64,000 nt of DNA from Cryptomeria japonica (taxonomy: Eukaryota > Streptophyta > Pinopsida > Cupressales > Cupressaceae). The position numbers were made by a program, and so were the translations under genes. The stretch lies in contig NC_081414.1 in NCBI RefSeq assembly GCF_030272615.1, forward strand, positions 337,756,502 to 337,820,501. Reading direction: 5' to 3'. Under the pieces are notes generated by a model. The model was not told where the DNA came from. It saw only the letters and a list, made by a program, of their open reading frames with translations, and did no database searches. Shown here piece after piece: positions 28,901 through 40,230 of the stretch; position 1 is the first letter of the stretch; each line of letters opens with the position of its first letter.

Positions 28901-31621
28901 TGTTAAGAAAACGTCCGTGCTGGTTAGGAAGTCTAGAATGTGCTTGTCGTCTTCGAAAACTTGGAAATTGGTAATGTTATCTGGGACTGAAGGAACTGAT
29001 ATTAACTCGATTGTAAACTTCTTTAATCCTTCCATTGCTAATGGAATCAATGAGCTCGCGGCCTGTGCAAGTGAATTGGCCACTTGATTCTGATGTCTAT
29101 AAATTGAATTGATATTGAAAGCTTCAAAACTTTCAATTAGATCCCAGACTCGATTCCTATACTTGGTTAGCCTTTTGTCATGACAGACATATTGCTTCCT
29201 GATTTGCCTTATTGCGATTTCTGAGTCTCCGTATACTTGCAGTATCTTTGCCCCCTTTTGGATGGCTAACAGTAATCCATGGACCAAAGATTCATATTCT
29301 GCTACGTTGTTGGTGCAAGGGAACTGTAATCTGTGAGCGGCAAGGTATGTTTCTCCTTTAGGACTAATTAATTCATATCCGGCTCCGGATCCTTGTTTGG
29401 ACTTAGATCCGTCGAACCTTAGTGTCCATATCTGATTTTCTTGATTGTCTGTTTCTGGACTTTCATGACTTTCATCTGTTGTATCGGACGAAACTTCATC
29501 TTCTACAGAACTTTCGGTGTCTGTAGAGCTTTCATTCTCTGAATCTTGAGCTTCCTCTACAATTAGTGTCTGCGGGATTCTTTTGTTTACTTGCTCCAAT
29601 GCGGTCTGGCATAAAGCACAAGATAATTCCGAGTGGACGGCATTGTGAATTCTACACCAATTCGGAAGGAGCAACTCTCGAACAGATGCTATATTGCCAA
29701 GTTGTACACTTTGCTGGATGTTTCTTTGTACAAACCTTCTGAAGTTTTCAAACATCCCTTCGTCCTCTTGGTCGGATCCTTGATCGCTTTCAATGACGAT
29801 CTCAGTTGACTCCATGACCTCTTGTTGGGTATCTTCATCTTGTATGTCTTGTATCATTAAGATCTCTTCTACTTTTGGTTTATATGTTCCTAGGTCGGAT
29901 TCTAAAAATAGAACTTCGTTGTCCTCTCCATATTCAGTTATCATCAATCTCAACCTTGGGGTGCTATCAATTTTAATCTGGTTCGGGACTCCTCTCCATG
30001 GTAGCCACATGTGTGCAAAATCGGTCGATACATATCCATTCAATTTTCGGGACCAATCTCGACTCAGGAGCATTCCATATGAATCTGGAATATCCACTAC
30101 TGATATATCTATAAAATTCTGGATCCTTGGATCTGCGGCCAATTGCATGTGAATGTTGTTCAATTCTCCCATGACTGGAACTTCTGTCTTGTCAAGCTGA
30201 GTGACTTTTCTCTTGGTAGGTGCGGGAGTTATTCCCAGTCTTTGACAAACGGCTAAAGGCATGACATTGCTTGAGGCTCCGGAATCATAAAGGCAATTGT
30301 GTAATAGCTTTCCAAATATTCTGACTGATAACAGGAACGGGGCCGGTTCGTCCTTTCCTTGAGAAGGCACTGAATTTCCTTCACTTGATTCTTGATGTTT
30401 AACTTGATTAATCTTCGAGTAATCTTCCTTCGCTGGGCTCTCCTCTTTCGAGTGACTGGCTTGGTTTGCAGATTTTCCTTTTTTAACCACATCTTTCTTG
30501 ATTGCGACCTCCTTTTCGGGAAGAACCAAGTTAGTAGTGAGGTTCTCTTTGACTGTAGGCTGAGCTTTCTTTGCTTCGCCTCTTTTGAGTAATACTTTTC
30601 CTTCCAACATATCTTCCTTTTTAGCTGGGAAGGTTATAGTTTGAACCATGCACTTATTTTGCTCGGGTTGTTCTTGAGAATCGGCTTCCTCTTGAGTCAC
30701 ATTGATAGTGGCTTGAATATTTGACCTTGTTGCACTAGGTTCACTCAAACTATTGATCACTGCCTCTTTAATTTCAGACACTTTGAGCAACTCGTAGAGT
30801 GGTAAACTTACCTTAACTTTCTTGAGTTCATCTAACACCAAGGCGGCCAATCTTTTCGTTTCATTTCCCGCAGGAGGTGAAATATTTCTTCTTTGTCTGT
30901 ATTCTTGAGTGTTTTGTGGATATTCAGGGACGTTGCTAGCTTGGGGATCCGGTGGAGTTGAAAAATTGTTTGGAGGAATCGATGTTGTCAATGGTTCGGG
31001 ATTTCTCTGATTCCTGTGATAAACTCTTTGGTTTGCACCTCCTGACGATTGGTGGAATACTTCCTTGATTCCTTCTACTAAAACACTGTCGTTCAATGGT
31101 GGGAAATAGTATTCTGAATCCTCTACAGGTCCATTTGCAGATGCTGGCGGAAACTGAGATCCTGGTGGTAACATCGGTCCATTGGCCGATTCTGGAGGAA
31201 ATCTCCCATTTTGTTCTTGACTAATTTCTTCTTGTGAATATCTGCAGGTTTCAACGATCATGGCTTGACCATACTGCGTGGTTGGAACAATTTCATACCC
31301 TGTGGTGGGAGGATTTTCAGGCGGATTGGTAGTGCGCATCTCTTGTTGGAAAATGTCGGCTGCAATCTTGAATTCAGGACACTGCAACTCGGAATGTTGG
31401 TTCGTGTTGTGGAGTCTGCACCAACTAGACAAGGCTGCTTCGACTAAAAACACTTTGCCCGAAGAGGGGTTCTCTTGACTTTGCGCATTTGGTGGATTGT
31501 CCAAGGGCGTCACCACATTTCCATTGTTGGGAGCTGTATTCCATGGTCTTCTTTGGAAACCTTGATTGTTATTTCCTTGATAATTGTTTCTGAATCCTGG
31601 ATTATTATTCCCTTGGAAATT
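25976..31621 (-). CDS. pol: pol polyprotein (element B)
   Basis: Full-length pol frame following the TAG at 31622-31624, GTG reference codon at 31516. Protein identical to the copy at 10333-15978, including the kept aRNH, reverse transcriptase and integrase catalytic residues and the degenerate gypsy-type RNase H. Confidence 0.93.
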   Translation of the reverse strand, partial: NFQGNNNPGFRNNYQGNNNQGFQRRPWNTAPNNGNVVTPLDNPPNAQSQENPSSGKVFLVEAALSSWCRLHNTNQHSELQCPEFKIAADIFQQEMRTTNPPENPPTTGYEIVPTTQYGQAMIVETCRYSQEEISQEQNGRFPPESANGPMLPPGSQFPPASANGPVEDSEYYFPPLNDSVLVEGIKEVFHQSSGGANQRVYHRNQRNPEPLTTSIPPNNFSTPPDPQASNVPEYPQNTQEYRQRRNISPPAGNETKRLAALVLDELKKVKVSLPLYELLKVSEIKEAVINSLSEPSATRSNIQATINVTQEEADSQEQPEQNKCMVQTITFPAKKEDMLEGKVLLKRGEAKKAQPTVKENLTTNLVLPEKEVAIKKDVVKKGKSANQASHSKEESPAKEDYSKINQVKHQESSEGNSVPSQGKDEPAPFLLSVRIFGKLLHNCLYDSGASSNVMPLAVCQRLGITPAPTKRKVTQLDKTEVPVMGELNNIHMQLAADPRIQNFIDISVVDIPDSYGMLLSRDWSRKLNGYVSTDFAHMWLPWRGVPNQIKIDSTPRLRLMITEYGEDNEVLFLESDLGTYKPKVEEILMIQDIQDEDTQQEVMESTEIVIESDQGSDQEDEGMFENFRRFVQRNIQQSVQLGNIASVRELLLPNWCRIHNAVHSELSCALCQTALEQVNKRIPQTLIVEEAQDSENESSTDTESSVEDEVSSDTTDESHESPETDNQENQIWTLRFDGSKSKQGSGAGYELISPKGETYLAAHRLQFPCTNNVAEYESLVHGLLLAIQKGAKILQVYGDSEIAIRQIRKQYVCHDKRLTKYRNRVWDLIESFEAFNINSIYRHQNQVANSLAQAASSLIPLAMEGLKKFTIELISVPSVPDNITNFQVFEDDKHILDFLTSTDVFLTQIIDEDEVGEAEFDAEGVLNLKTNTIPKGMVELERIFDPDKLKEKKNHSVEGNMCDAINLGDETQVKNVFIGKSCTATEKDGILKNMRDFPDVIAWSYEDLKTYDTAIITHTIPLKPGSKPFRQRQRPVNPLLEPLIYQEVKKLLTAKIIFPVRHSTWVANLVPVRKKNGEIRLCVDFRNLNRASEKDNYPLPSLDEVLQIVNGSQMMSFLDGYSGYNQVLVEPEDRIKTAFTTKWGTFAYKRMPFGLINAGATFQRAMDIAFRDLIGKSIIIYMDDITVFSRQREDHVDDLRRVFQRCRRYGVSLNPKKCIFGVTEGKLLGHVISEKGISIDPERVRAISTINLPASKKELKSFFGKINFVRKFITGFAEIVRPLNEMLKKDAKVEWTPQARRAFEEIKTAIMEAPVLISPDYLKPFYLYSFASEYTCTAILTQRSEERDENPIAFMSTPLKDAELRYPNIEKQAYALVKAVKKFRHYLLRAKIYAIVPDAAVKTLLMQNELGERRGKWVAIIQEFDIEIQPMKLVRGQALAQTLAIDGPGLVQQIYELEDVTPDEWYKDIVTYLLNHKCPAHMTPTQKRALRLKCQHYMLRGSVLYRKNYEGVYLRCVGKDEAKQIIEHFHSKFGTGHGANLATAHQILRAGYYWPTLFKDTFNHIKTCHTCQVAAIRERNPAMPLNPVMEARPFAKWGMDFIGVINPASSAQHKYIITATDYCTRWSEAQALKVCSTEVVIKFLEENIITRFGCPYALVCDNGSAFTSLRFSNWAFEYGITLKFSSNYYPQGNGLAESTNKNLLSVIKKLLERSPREWHTQLRFALWADRIRTKNALGISPYFLVYGQDPVFPMQLRIPTLRFIQEYMEDTDAVQARLTQLMNLEEKRDQALDNFAKHQGVVKRWFDRQARVKAFRISDLVLYWDKAHEKRGEHDKFDKLWKGPYQISEILGENAFRLQTLTGEDIPLPVNGRYLKHYFQS

Positions 31622-33124
31622 CTAATTGTTCGCGTGTTGGCCATGGTTGGCCCTCTGCATGCTCTGGAGTTGATTATTCTGGTTCCTCAAATGGGTGACC
31701 TCAGTTGATAACTTCTTGACTTGCTCAATCAGCTCTTTCATTTCATCTTTCTCTTCTTGTGTCCTTGACGAATTTGTAGCATTTTGCAGGTACACAGGTT
31801 GAGCAGGTAGGGCTTGAGAAATTGGAGCTCCTGGGTGAAGGACCAACTGATTCGCCGGCTGTACGTTGGGATATGTCGCTTGCGGAATTGGATTCATGAC
31901 TGGAGTTTGGTTGGCCAAAGCCGTGCCAACTGCCTGCATCTGGTTAGGTGCTGCGACGGACCCCATGTGTAGTAGTGGTCCAGTGATGTTTTGTCCCATG
32001 TGCTTACTCACTTCAATGGCTCTTGTGTATGCCGCATTTAGATCATTCGGAGCTGGATGTGTCCTTACGAACATAGCTGTGAGATGATCTAAGGCTCCAT
32101 AGTAAATTTCCCTTGGATCTGCAATAAGATAAGGAGGACGTAGCATTGTGTAGGCTCGGTGAAATCTGTCATTGAAGGAGGTAATAGGTTCATGTTCTCT
32201 CCTTCGAACCTCAACAAACTGTCTGTATAACTCTGCTGGTGTAGTTGGGATGCCAAACTTGGCAATGAATGCGTCTTTCATCGCGTCCCAAGTCCTGATG
32301 GATCCTGTAGGCAAATGAATAAACCAAAAGTATGCCTCTTCTCCCAATGAGTAGGGAAAAAGCCTACATGCCACATCTCCATATTCAATTTGTCTGTTTC
32401 GAAGAAGGTCCTCGAACATCTTGATGTGATCTTCTGCTGTGCGATGGAAATCACTAACATTAAACTTGGAACAAAAGTGTTCTGGATTCTTCGGCATATC
32501 ATGATAAACTGCAAATTCCAACGGTGATGGATTGTTGACTAGCCACGTCGCACCATTAAGTACATGAGGAGGAGGAGGTGGAGGTGGAGCACGATGAGCC
32601 ATTGTATTCCTTGAAACTGAACTTGATGAACTAGCTTGGCTTTTTGTTTGTGAAATTGCTTGGATACTAGATTGGATCGCCGCTTGGACTTGTTCTTGAA
32701 GAACTTGTGATGACTCAGGAGATTCTTCCAATCTTAGTTCGAACTCTTTGGGAGTGTCCTCTCTTTTAACTCGCTTTGCTTTGGAAGTAAACTGAAGTTC
32801 ACTTAGATCCTTGATGCCTGGTGTGGACCTCAACAACCTTTGATGTTTCTCGGGCGAGAAAGAACCAATGCGATCCAGCGTGAAGTCTTGCAAGGATTAT
32901 TGTGGATTCCTCTGATTGCGAAGATTCCTAGCTATGACCCTTTGATGTTCTTCGGCTATATCTTCCTCTTGCTCTAAGATGATTCTAACTCTGTTATATT
33001 CGACTTGGCTTCTCCTTGCGTTCCAAGCTACTTGATTCAATTGGGAAATGATGTCTTCCTGGGTATTGCCTATTTGCAAATTGGGTTGCACCACCTGATT
33101 CAGTCCTTCATCTGGCAACACCAT
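31622..33124 (-). CDS. gag: gag of element B (TAA at 32897-32899, TAG at 31622-31624)
   Basis: Same interrupted gag frame, with both stop codons present and no protein difference from the other copies. The core AUG after the TAA is at 32602. Confidence 0.85.
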
Positions 33125-33198
33125 CGTACTTCATGATCATGTTCGCAATGTTTTTCTCTTTTCAAAATCTTCGGACTTCGAACTTTGAAACTAAAGAA

Positions 33199-33216
33199 GC
33201 CCTCCTTCTAGCGCCA
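33199..33216 (-). other. Primer binding site, tRNA-Asn type (element B)
   Basis: Identical 18-nt site next to the LTR edge at 33221. Confidence 0.85.
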
Positions 33217-33220
33217 ATTC

Positions 33221-34284
33221 TGTTGACGTGTATTTTGTACACAATCATACACAGAATAAAATACCATTAGGCATCTTATCCTCTCTTGAGAAAATAGTCT
33301 CTAACTGCTGAAGATCTGCAAAAAGGATCAGTTAGATAGACTCCAAGGTTCTTTTAGTGGGGTCTCCACGTGTGGACAAGCTTTTTTAGTGGTATGATGT
33401 GATTTGCTGTTTCCTTCAAGGCGTCTTACGGATTCAATAGCTCGAAGATTTCACTAATCTAAAAAGAACTTTCAAAAAATGGAAAAAGATAGGGCTTAAG
33501 AGGTCTAATCTAGCCTAACCCTATGAACGACTTAGCATGAATGAGATTTGGCAAGACTCAACCAATTTCAATTTTGCCATGAGACAACAACTCAACTGAA
33601 ATTAGTGCGATCTTCTAAGGTAATAATGATGTTCAATGCATCAAAGATCAAGGACACTACTACGAAGGTACATATCCTAGATACGAAAATGCTTGAAGGT
33701 TAAGGACTCAAGGTGTTTTCCAGTCGACCACGCAAGGCGTTCTTACAATCAGCAAGAAGCTAGTGGTTTGGATTGCGAATCCTACCAAATATCAAATCTC
33801 ACACTTAGTCTTTCTAATTAACAAACTACTTTGATTGAGCGTGATTCAAGTACATCCAACAACCATGAAGATAACTCAAGGAACTTGCAACAAAACACCA
33901 TAACTTCAATATTTTATTGATTTCCAAGTCATCATATACAACAATTGCTTGAACTTCTCTCTTCAAGACTCAATCTTGCTACAAAATAAAAATTGCTTAC
34001 AATTCTAATCTCTCTATTTCGCTCTTAACTCTATTCTCTATTAACTGACTATTACAAATGAAATGAAAATGGGGGTATAAATAGCATCCCCAATTACAAT
34101 GAAAGGTCCAGATCGAAAGCAAATCAACGGACAAGATCATGACACCTAAACCCTAATTAGGGTTTATTACAAATGACCTCCTTTTTACTGAACAATATTA
34201 AATACATAGCCAAATATTAAATTCGGCACAAAAATCTAGGAGGTATCAACCAATGAGAAATAAGATGTCATGTCATCTGTAACA
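33221..34284 (-). repeat. Shared LTR (third)
   Basis: LTR shared by the second and third complete elements. The TCAACA terminus (minus strand) at 33221 is followed by the primer site at 33216. I saw no difference from the other LTRs. Confidence 0.75.
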
Positions 34285-37200
34285 ACCTTTCATCTAGAAT
34301 CTTATTCCCTTTCCAATTTTCCTTCTTAGCATATGCAATGAATTTTGTCACAATTCCTTCGATTTCTGTGATTGGAATCTCGGGAAGATTCTTGATACTC
34401 TCTTCTAAGTGGATAACTTGATCAAATGCATCTAGAAGAGCTGTGTCCCAAGTAGGTTCAAGTTCCTTTGTTCTATCAATCAGGAGCATGGTGGCATACA
34501 TCTGATCATACTGCTCATCTGTAACATCTGCGTCCTTGCGAAAGATGATAGTGATTCTATCCTCAAACTCTTGTAAATCCACATCTGTCTCGACCTCGAT
34601 CCTCCTGCCAAGAATGGTACGAAGTACCTCAAATACTCTGTCCTGGATCGGATTGATCACCTCCTCAACTTGACCACATCTAACGCTGATGTCCTCAAAG
34701 AGAACACTCTTTATATGGAGTAAGGTTGACCACTGAAACAAACTGTGAGAATCACCTTCTAAGATCCTCTCTTGTGCTAAAATTTTTCTAGATGTATGTC
34801 TTATAACTCTCAAGACAGGGATGACAACGTCCTTGGTATGGGCAAATGCAGCTACTGTTGCCATCAATCTGTGGATTATCTCAAGAACTTGGATAGCCTG
34901 ATGGGTGATCTTCGACATCCTTGTAATAAACTCAATGGCCACCGTGTGAGATCTATCCATCCAATTACATGTACGCTGAACCATATTCCTGAATCTTTCT
35001 GCTTCATTGATTGATTGAAGGGGCAATGCCTGCAATGGTGATCTAACTGGATCCTGACGTCCCAAAGGTTCATTGATGTGACTGAAATATGTTCTCCATG
35101 CACCGACCTCTCTCTCAAGCTTTCTATTCTTTTCTACTTCTTCTCTAAACTTATCCTTCAATGCCTCAAATGTGTCGGTGGCATCATCTAAAGTCTGCTC
35201 TGCTGTGGATGGTCCTAACTCAATAGTCTGTATATGATAGTCCTCTGCTAGGATCTCACCCTCATATTTGTCTGCTGCCGGTGTAGCTATCTGCAGTTTT
35301 CTAGATCCAGTCTCATCTCGAATCATCTTGGACATCTTTGTAGCCTTCTTCTTCTCTGTTGTCATATGTGAGCGTCCAACAAGGCTCTCTAGATCGATTG
35401 CACTGTCCTCGTCCTCAATTACGATCACCTTAGTCAATCTCTCCTTCAACCAGTCTGGGATATTTGATCTTGTCTCTTGAACTTGAATTTCTTTGTGTAC
35501 TACTTCTTCTTGTCTGGGAGGAGATGTTACTTCATTATCATTATCTAAATCATAGTCTTGGAGAGATCCATCGGATGAAACATGCTGTGCCTGTTCTTCC
35601 TCCTGTCTATCATTCTGTACCATCGATTCCATGGATTCTTCCACTCGAACTGTTCTATCTTCTGGCCTGGAAGAAGTACCTGGTGTTTGATCTTTGTTAG
35701 CACCTTTCTTTTTCTTGGAAGGCTCTTTCTTTTCTGATCTTTCCTTTCTCTTTGAACCTCTCGGATGGAGATTGCCCTCACTGGCACATCGAAGGTTACC
35801 TTCACCTGAATTCCTAGGATTAGGATTGCCTTCACTAACACTGGCTCCACCTTCGGCTGGCTTTTCTTCCAAAGTAAAAGACATGGCTATGCCTTGTTCT
35901 CTCAACTTCTGATGTTGAATGTCTACCCATCTGCGAGTACAAGACAAGACTGGTGCCATCAAATCATCTAAATCCACGGCCTCGGGCTCATTCCAATTCA
36001 AACTAATTGTTTTACTTTCTCTATCATATGAAGATTGGATGTGCCTGCCGTTGTCCTGAGCTTGGTCGGCTACTCTGTAAATCTTACATTTCCTGATGAA
36101 ATCCAAAGGCAATCTAGAATGTATCTTGCGTTTCACTTCAAGATCATCTAGGAGATTCATCATAAAATCTTCAATTTGGTATTCATGTCTAAATCTTCTA
36201 CCGACTGTCTCTTCTAAATGTCCATGAGGATCAAAACTATTCCTCCAAGCAAAAGATGAAAAAGGATACAAGGCTAACTCCCTCTCTGCGTCATCCATGG
36301 CTGAGACATTGGGACATACCTCAACTGAATTACCCAAAATAATAGGTACCTGAACTCCATTCTGATGTCTGTGTCTGAATGCCTTCACATATGCTGCCAA
36401 CTGCCTTGTTACTTCAAGTAACACAATTCTATCTGTCGGGTACCTTGGCAACATATATGGAGGTAAAGGACATCCATACACTCTAATGTAAGTGAACTTG
36501 GGAAACTGAATGAACCAAGCACCGTACCTCTTGATTAACTCTTGGGCATCCTGAGATAATCTGTTGTGAATCCCTCCTTGCAACGTCCTGGTGATGTTCA
36601 TCGTGAAAGTATCATTGATTAACTTGTAGTTCTTCCCTGGTGGATGATGCAAGTAGGTATAGGATTCACAAACTCTGACCTCGCCGGGTCCTCTTCCAAT
36701 CACTCCTCTGTGAGGTAGTCCTGCGTACTCGACGCTCCTGATTAAGGCATAGATGACGTATGAACTCATGTGGAAGGACTTAGTAGCCCTGAGTCTTCTC
36801 AATTGTACGTCTAAGCAATGGCTAATTATCCTAGCCCAATGTATTGTACCCTTTCCTTGAACAATCACCTGGATGAAATAAAACATCCATTTCTCAAAAT
36901 AGAAGGCATGAGGTGCTCCTGTAACTCTGTTGAGCATGGTAATCAAATCTCTGTACTCCTCTTGGAAATCGATCCGGTGTGGTGTGTTCGGTACTTTGCT
37001 CAGACGGGGACGACTCTTGAGTAGCCAGTTCTTGTTGATGATGCTTAGACAAGCATCTGGATCGTCATCGTACACTGATCTAGCTCCTTCAATGCTCTTG
37101 TATATCATGTCCCTGTGCTCTGGAAGATGGAAGGCTTCACTTATGGCCTCCTCTGAAAGGTACGCCAAAGTGTTTCCCTCATTGGACACAATTGTCCTGG

Positions 37201-37489
37201 ACTGTGGATTGTAATGACGGGCACACTCGATCATCAACTCGTGGCACTGAATAGCTGGAGGAAAACCGGCCGCCTTAATGATGCCACTCTCTATTATTCT
37301 CCGGGCGACAGGTGATGGCTTGCCGATGTAAGGGACCTCTCGGAACTTCTTCGTGCTAAAGTTTCCCAAGTTTGTATCTCCAATGTTGCTCCACTTGGAC
37401 ACGATCTTGGTCTCCACCTCTTCAGTTTTCTGATCTTCTTTCATGAGAGCCGAGCGACTGGTGGATGCTCCCGCCTTTGGGGTCGCCAT
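34268..37489 (-). CDS. Envelope-position ORF, 1,073 aa (element C)
   Basis: Intact, same protein as the other copies. Putative intron 37492-37697, TATA-like motif 38109-38116, upstream in-frame ATG at 37570. Its stop lies in the LTR 33221-34284. Confidence 0.8.
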   Translation of the reverse strand: MATPKAGASTSRSALMKEDQKTEEVETKIVSKWSNIGDTNLGNFSTKKFREVPYIGKPSPVARRIIESGIIKAAGFPPAIQCHELMIECARHYNPQSRTIVSNEGNTLAYLSEEAISEAFHLPEHRDMIYKSIEGARSVYDDDPDACLSIINKNWLLKSRPRLSKVPNTPHRIDFQEEYRDLITMLNRVTGAPHAFYFEKWMFYFIQVIVQGKGTIHWARIISHCLDVQLRRLRATKSFHMSSYVIYALIRSVEYAGLPHRGVIGRGPGEVRVCESYTYLHHPPGKNYKLINDTFTMNITRTLQGGIHNRLSQDAQELIKRYGAWFIQFPKFTYIRVYGCPLPPYMLPRYPTDRIVLLEVTRQLAAYVKAFRHRHQNGVQVPIILGNSVEVCPNVSAMDDAERELALYPFSSFAWRNSFDPHGHLEETVGRRFRHEYQIEDFMMNLLDDLEVKRKIHSRLPLDFIRKCKIYRVADQAQDNGRHIQSSYDRESKTISLNWNEPEAVDLDDLMAPVLSCTRRWVDIQHQKLREQGIAMSFTLEEKPAEGGASVSEGNPNPRNSGEGNLRCASEGNLHPRGSKRKERSEKKEPSKKKKGANKDQTPGTSSRPEDRTVRVEESMESMVQNDRQEEEQAQHVSSDGSLQDYDLDNDNEVTSPPRQEEVVHKEIQVQETRSNIPDWLKERLTKVIVIEDEDSAIDLESLVGRSHMTTEKKKATKMSKMIRDETGSRKLQIATPAADKYEGEILAEDYHIQTIELGPSTAEQTLDDATDTFEALKDKFREEVEKNRKLEREVGAWRTYFSHINEPLGRQDPVRSPLQALPLQSINEAERFRNMVQRTCNWMDRSHTVAIEFITRMSKITHQAIQVLEIIHRLMATVAAFAHTKDVVIPVLRVIRHTSRKILAQERILEGDSHSLFQWSTLLHIKSVLFEDISVRCGQVEEVINPIQDRVFEVLRTILGRRIEVETDVDLQEFEDRITIIFRKDADVTDEQYDQMYATMLLIDRTKELEPTWDTALLDAFDQVIHLEESIKNLPEIPITEIEGIVTKFIAYAKKENWKGNKILDERLLQMT

Positions 37490-38441
37490 ACCTACACAAC
37501 ATTTCATTATAAGAAATAGATTTTGCAATAAATAACGTAGATAAGAGAGATAGGTTTTAGGAAACCTCATGATAAGTCCCTAGAGTTATCATTTCCTAAA
37601 AAAAAACAACGATTGAGCTAAGAGATTCAAAATTTCAAAATTCAAAAATGAAATATGACGATGAATGAATAAAGCAATAACAATTAAATCGCCATACCTT
37701 GATAGAGAGCTAACTCTAGAATGCAAAAACAAAATTCGCCTAGGCAAAATTTGAGGTATAAGATAATCTTCAATATGATTCCCTCAAAATATACTTCGCC
37801 ACCTCTGGAGAGAACGTGATCTTCAAGTAATGCCTTAGACGTGGTCTTAAATGATCTCCAAATTCGCCCTTGGTGTGGTCTTCAAATTCGCACCACCTTT
37901 TGATAACTACGCGCCACCCTTGGATGAATGAAATTCGCACCACCTTTGGCCTTCAACGCAATTCGCACTCCACACAAGATGATACTAGCGCCACCTTTGG
38001 TTTGAAATCGCACCACCTTTGAACACACTTCGCACTATATTCGCCTCTTCTTGATTCGCATGAAGAAAGGTAAAAATGATTATGTAAAAATGAACGTTTC
38101 ACTCCCCTTATAAATAGCGCTCATACCCTTTCACCTCTTAGGCCGACTTGACAAATAAAACCATTTTTTAAATGATTTGCAATAAAATAACAAGGCCGAC
38201 TTGCCTAATTGGGCGCTTCAAATCGATTTTTATATTAATTAAATAATTAATTATTAATGCCTTGCGTTTTTTTAAATGAGAATTTCGATTTTTAATAAAG
38301 GCAAAAAATAATTAATAAAAGATAACGCCATATTAAATGCTAAATAAAAATGGATTTTCAATTTTTTAATCGATTTAGCATTTAAGGAAATTTAAATTTG
38401 TTTGTTTGGCGCCAAAATTGGAAAACAAAGGGACGTACCTC

Positions 38442-40230
38442 ATCGCTCTGGTCCCTTGGAGAGGGACAGGAGCGATTCACCATTTTGTCTTGACTTTTGC
38501 ATTTCTTACGTCCAACTCCTTCATCTCCACGTTAAAAATCGATCACCTTGATGGTCCTTCGAATTTGATCGCCTTGTGTGCGCATATGGGTGTCCTTTAA
38601 GTGCACATCGCCCTGGTCCTTGTCCAAAGGACAGGAGCGATCTTCTTGTTTTCATGTCTATCTTGCATCTTTTAACTTCGATTTTTTTATTGTGGGCGAA
38701 TAGCATCCTTTGTTCGTGTCTTTTGCGCTTATTCCATTTGCTCGCATGAAGTTTTGAGTGTATTAAAGGGATCATCGCCCTTGTCCCTTGGAGAGGGACA
38801 GGAGCGATCCATGTCCTTTCCTTGACCTTGTCAACTTTGCACTTCGATCTTCATTGTAATGCCCTTCAAACGTCGTCCTTCACCTTACCTAACCTTGCTT
38901 CGCTTTGATCTTTGAAGGAACGTGCGTGCTTTTGATGATATCGCCCTGGTCCTTGTCCAAAGGACAGGAGCGATGTGAGGCTTTTACATTATTTGGCAAT
39001 GTTTGGACGTTCAACACTTTTGCAAATTATCTTCAAACGATGCCTTGGACCATATGCTATCTTAAGACGTCTTGACTTAGCTTGATCTTGAAGCAAAACA
39101 AGGAATCCAAAGCAAATCGCCCTGGTCCCTTGGAGAGGGACAGGAGCGATATAGTCTCCATGCTCAAAATAATGATCATTTCACGTTCAAAACTCTTGTT
39201 TATCATCCTTTTACCATACCATGGACCCTCTAAAACATTGCAATGTCTTGTCCTTACGTAAATTTTGCATGAAATGGCCAATGCATCTAACATCGCCTTG
39301 GTCCCTTCCTAAGGGACAGGAGCGATCTATGTTATAGGGTGTCAATTTCTTCATTTTAACGTCCTTTGAGTGTTTGCGCATGATGAAGACGCCTTGAAAT
39401 GTCCCTCGCCACCTTGTCTTGACTTGTGTCGACCTTGAACTTCGGAGGAACGACCTTGAACTTGCGTAGGGAGTATTATCATCAATGTATCGCCCTGGTC
39501 CCTTGGAGAGGGACAGGAGCGATCCTTCCCTTGTGGCCACTACCTCACTTTGCCAGGTTCCAAGTTTATATTCAACGGATTCGTCCCTCTTCACTCCATT
39601 CGTCCATGCCTCGACATCATCTGTAACTTTGCAAGAAAAGCAATTATATCAAAAATCGCTCTGGTCCCTTCCTGAGGGACAGGAGCGAACTAGGCATTTA
39701 ACACTGTTATGGACGTCCCAAAAATCTTCAATTTATATTCAATGCGTTCATCTCATGTTTTCCCTTGTTTTTGAACGTAAACTTTCCTTGACCTTTGTCT
39801 GGATTTTGCATAATGAAGGAAATCGCTCTGGTCCCTGGGAGAGGGACGAGAGCTACAAGGTACCTCGCCCTGGTCCCTTGGAGAGGGACAGGAGCGATTT
39901 GGTCAATATAGGTCATTCTCCTTCGTTTTTGCATCTCAAATTATATTCATTTGGCAAAGTATCTTCCTTCGGACGTCCTCCAATTGCTGAGTCATCAAAA
40001 TCTTGCATGGACATGGCGAAATTTGAATTGTAGCTCCGGTCCTTCACTGAGGGACAGGAGCGATTTTCCTTCTGGAGGCCTTTCCGCGCTCATGAAAATC
40101 TTCAATTTATATTCAAATGAAAGATCTTGTCGTTCTCTATCACTTCAAACGTAAAATTTGTCCGGACTCTGCAAGGACAATGAGATATTTGAAAATGAGC
40201 TCCCGTCCTTCACTGAGGGACAGGAGCGAT
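38442..40230. repeat. Palindrome array (element C)
   Basis: Twelve cores as in the other copies. The sixth core has G at 39319, matching the consensus ACAGGAGC of the other eleven cores. Confidence 0.9.

Larger units (their letters stand above)
17578..34284 (-). mobile_element. Complete element B
   Basis: Same organisation as the element at 1935-18641, sharing the LTR at 17578-18641 with it and the LTR at 33221-34284 with the next. Its private difference is A at 25936 (C in the other copies), in the noncoding stretch just beyond pol. It shares T at 23676 with the first element (T at 8033), whereas the third and fourth copies have G there. Confidence 0.9.
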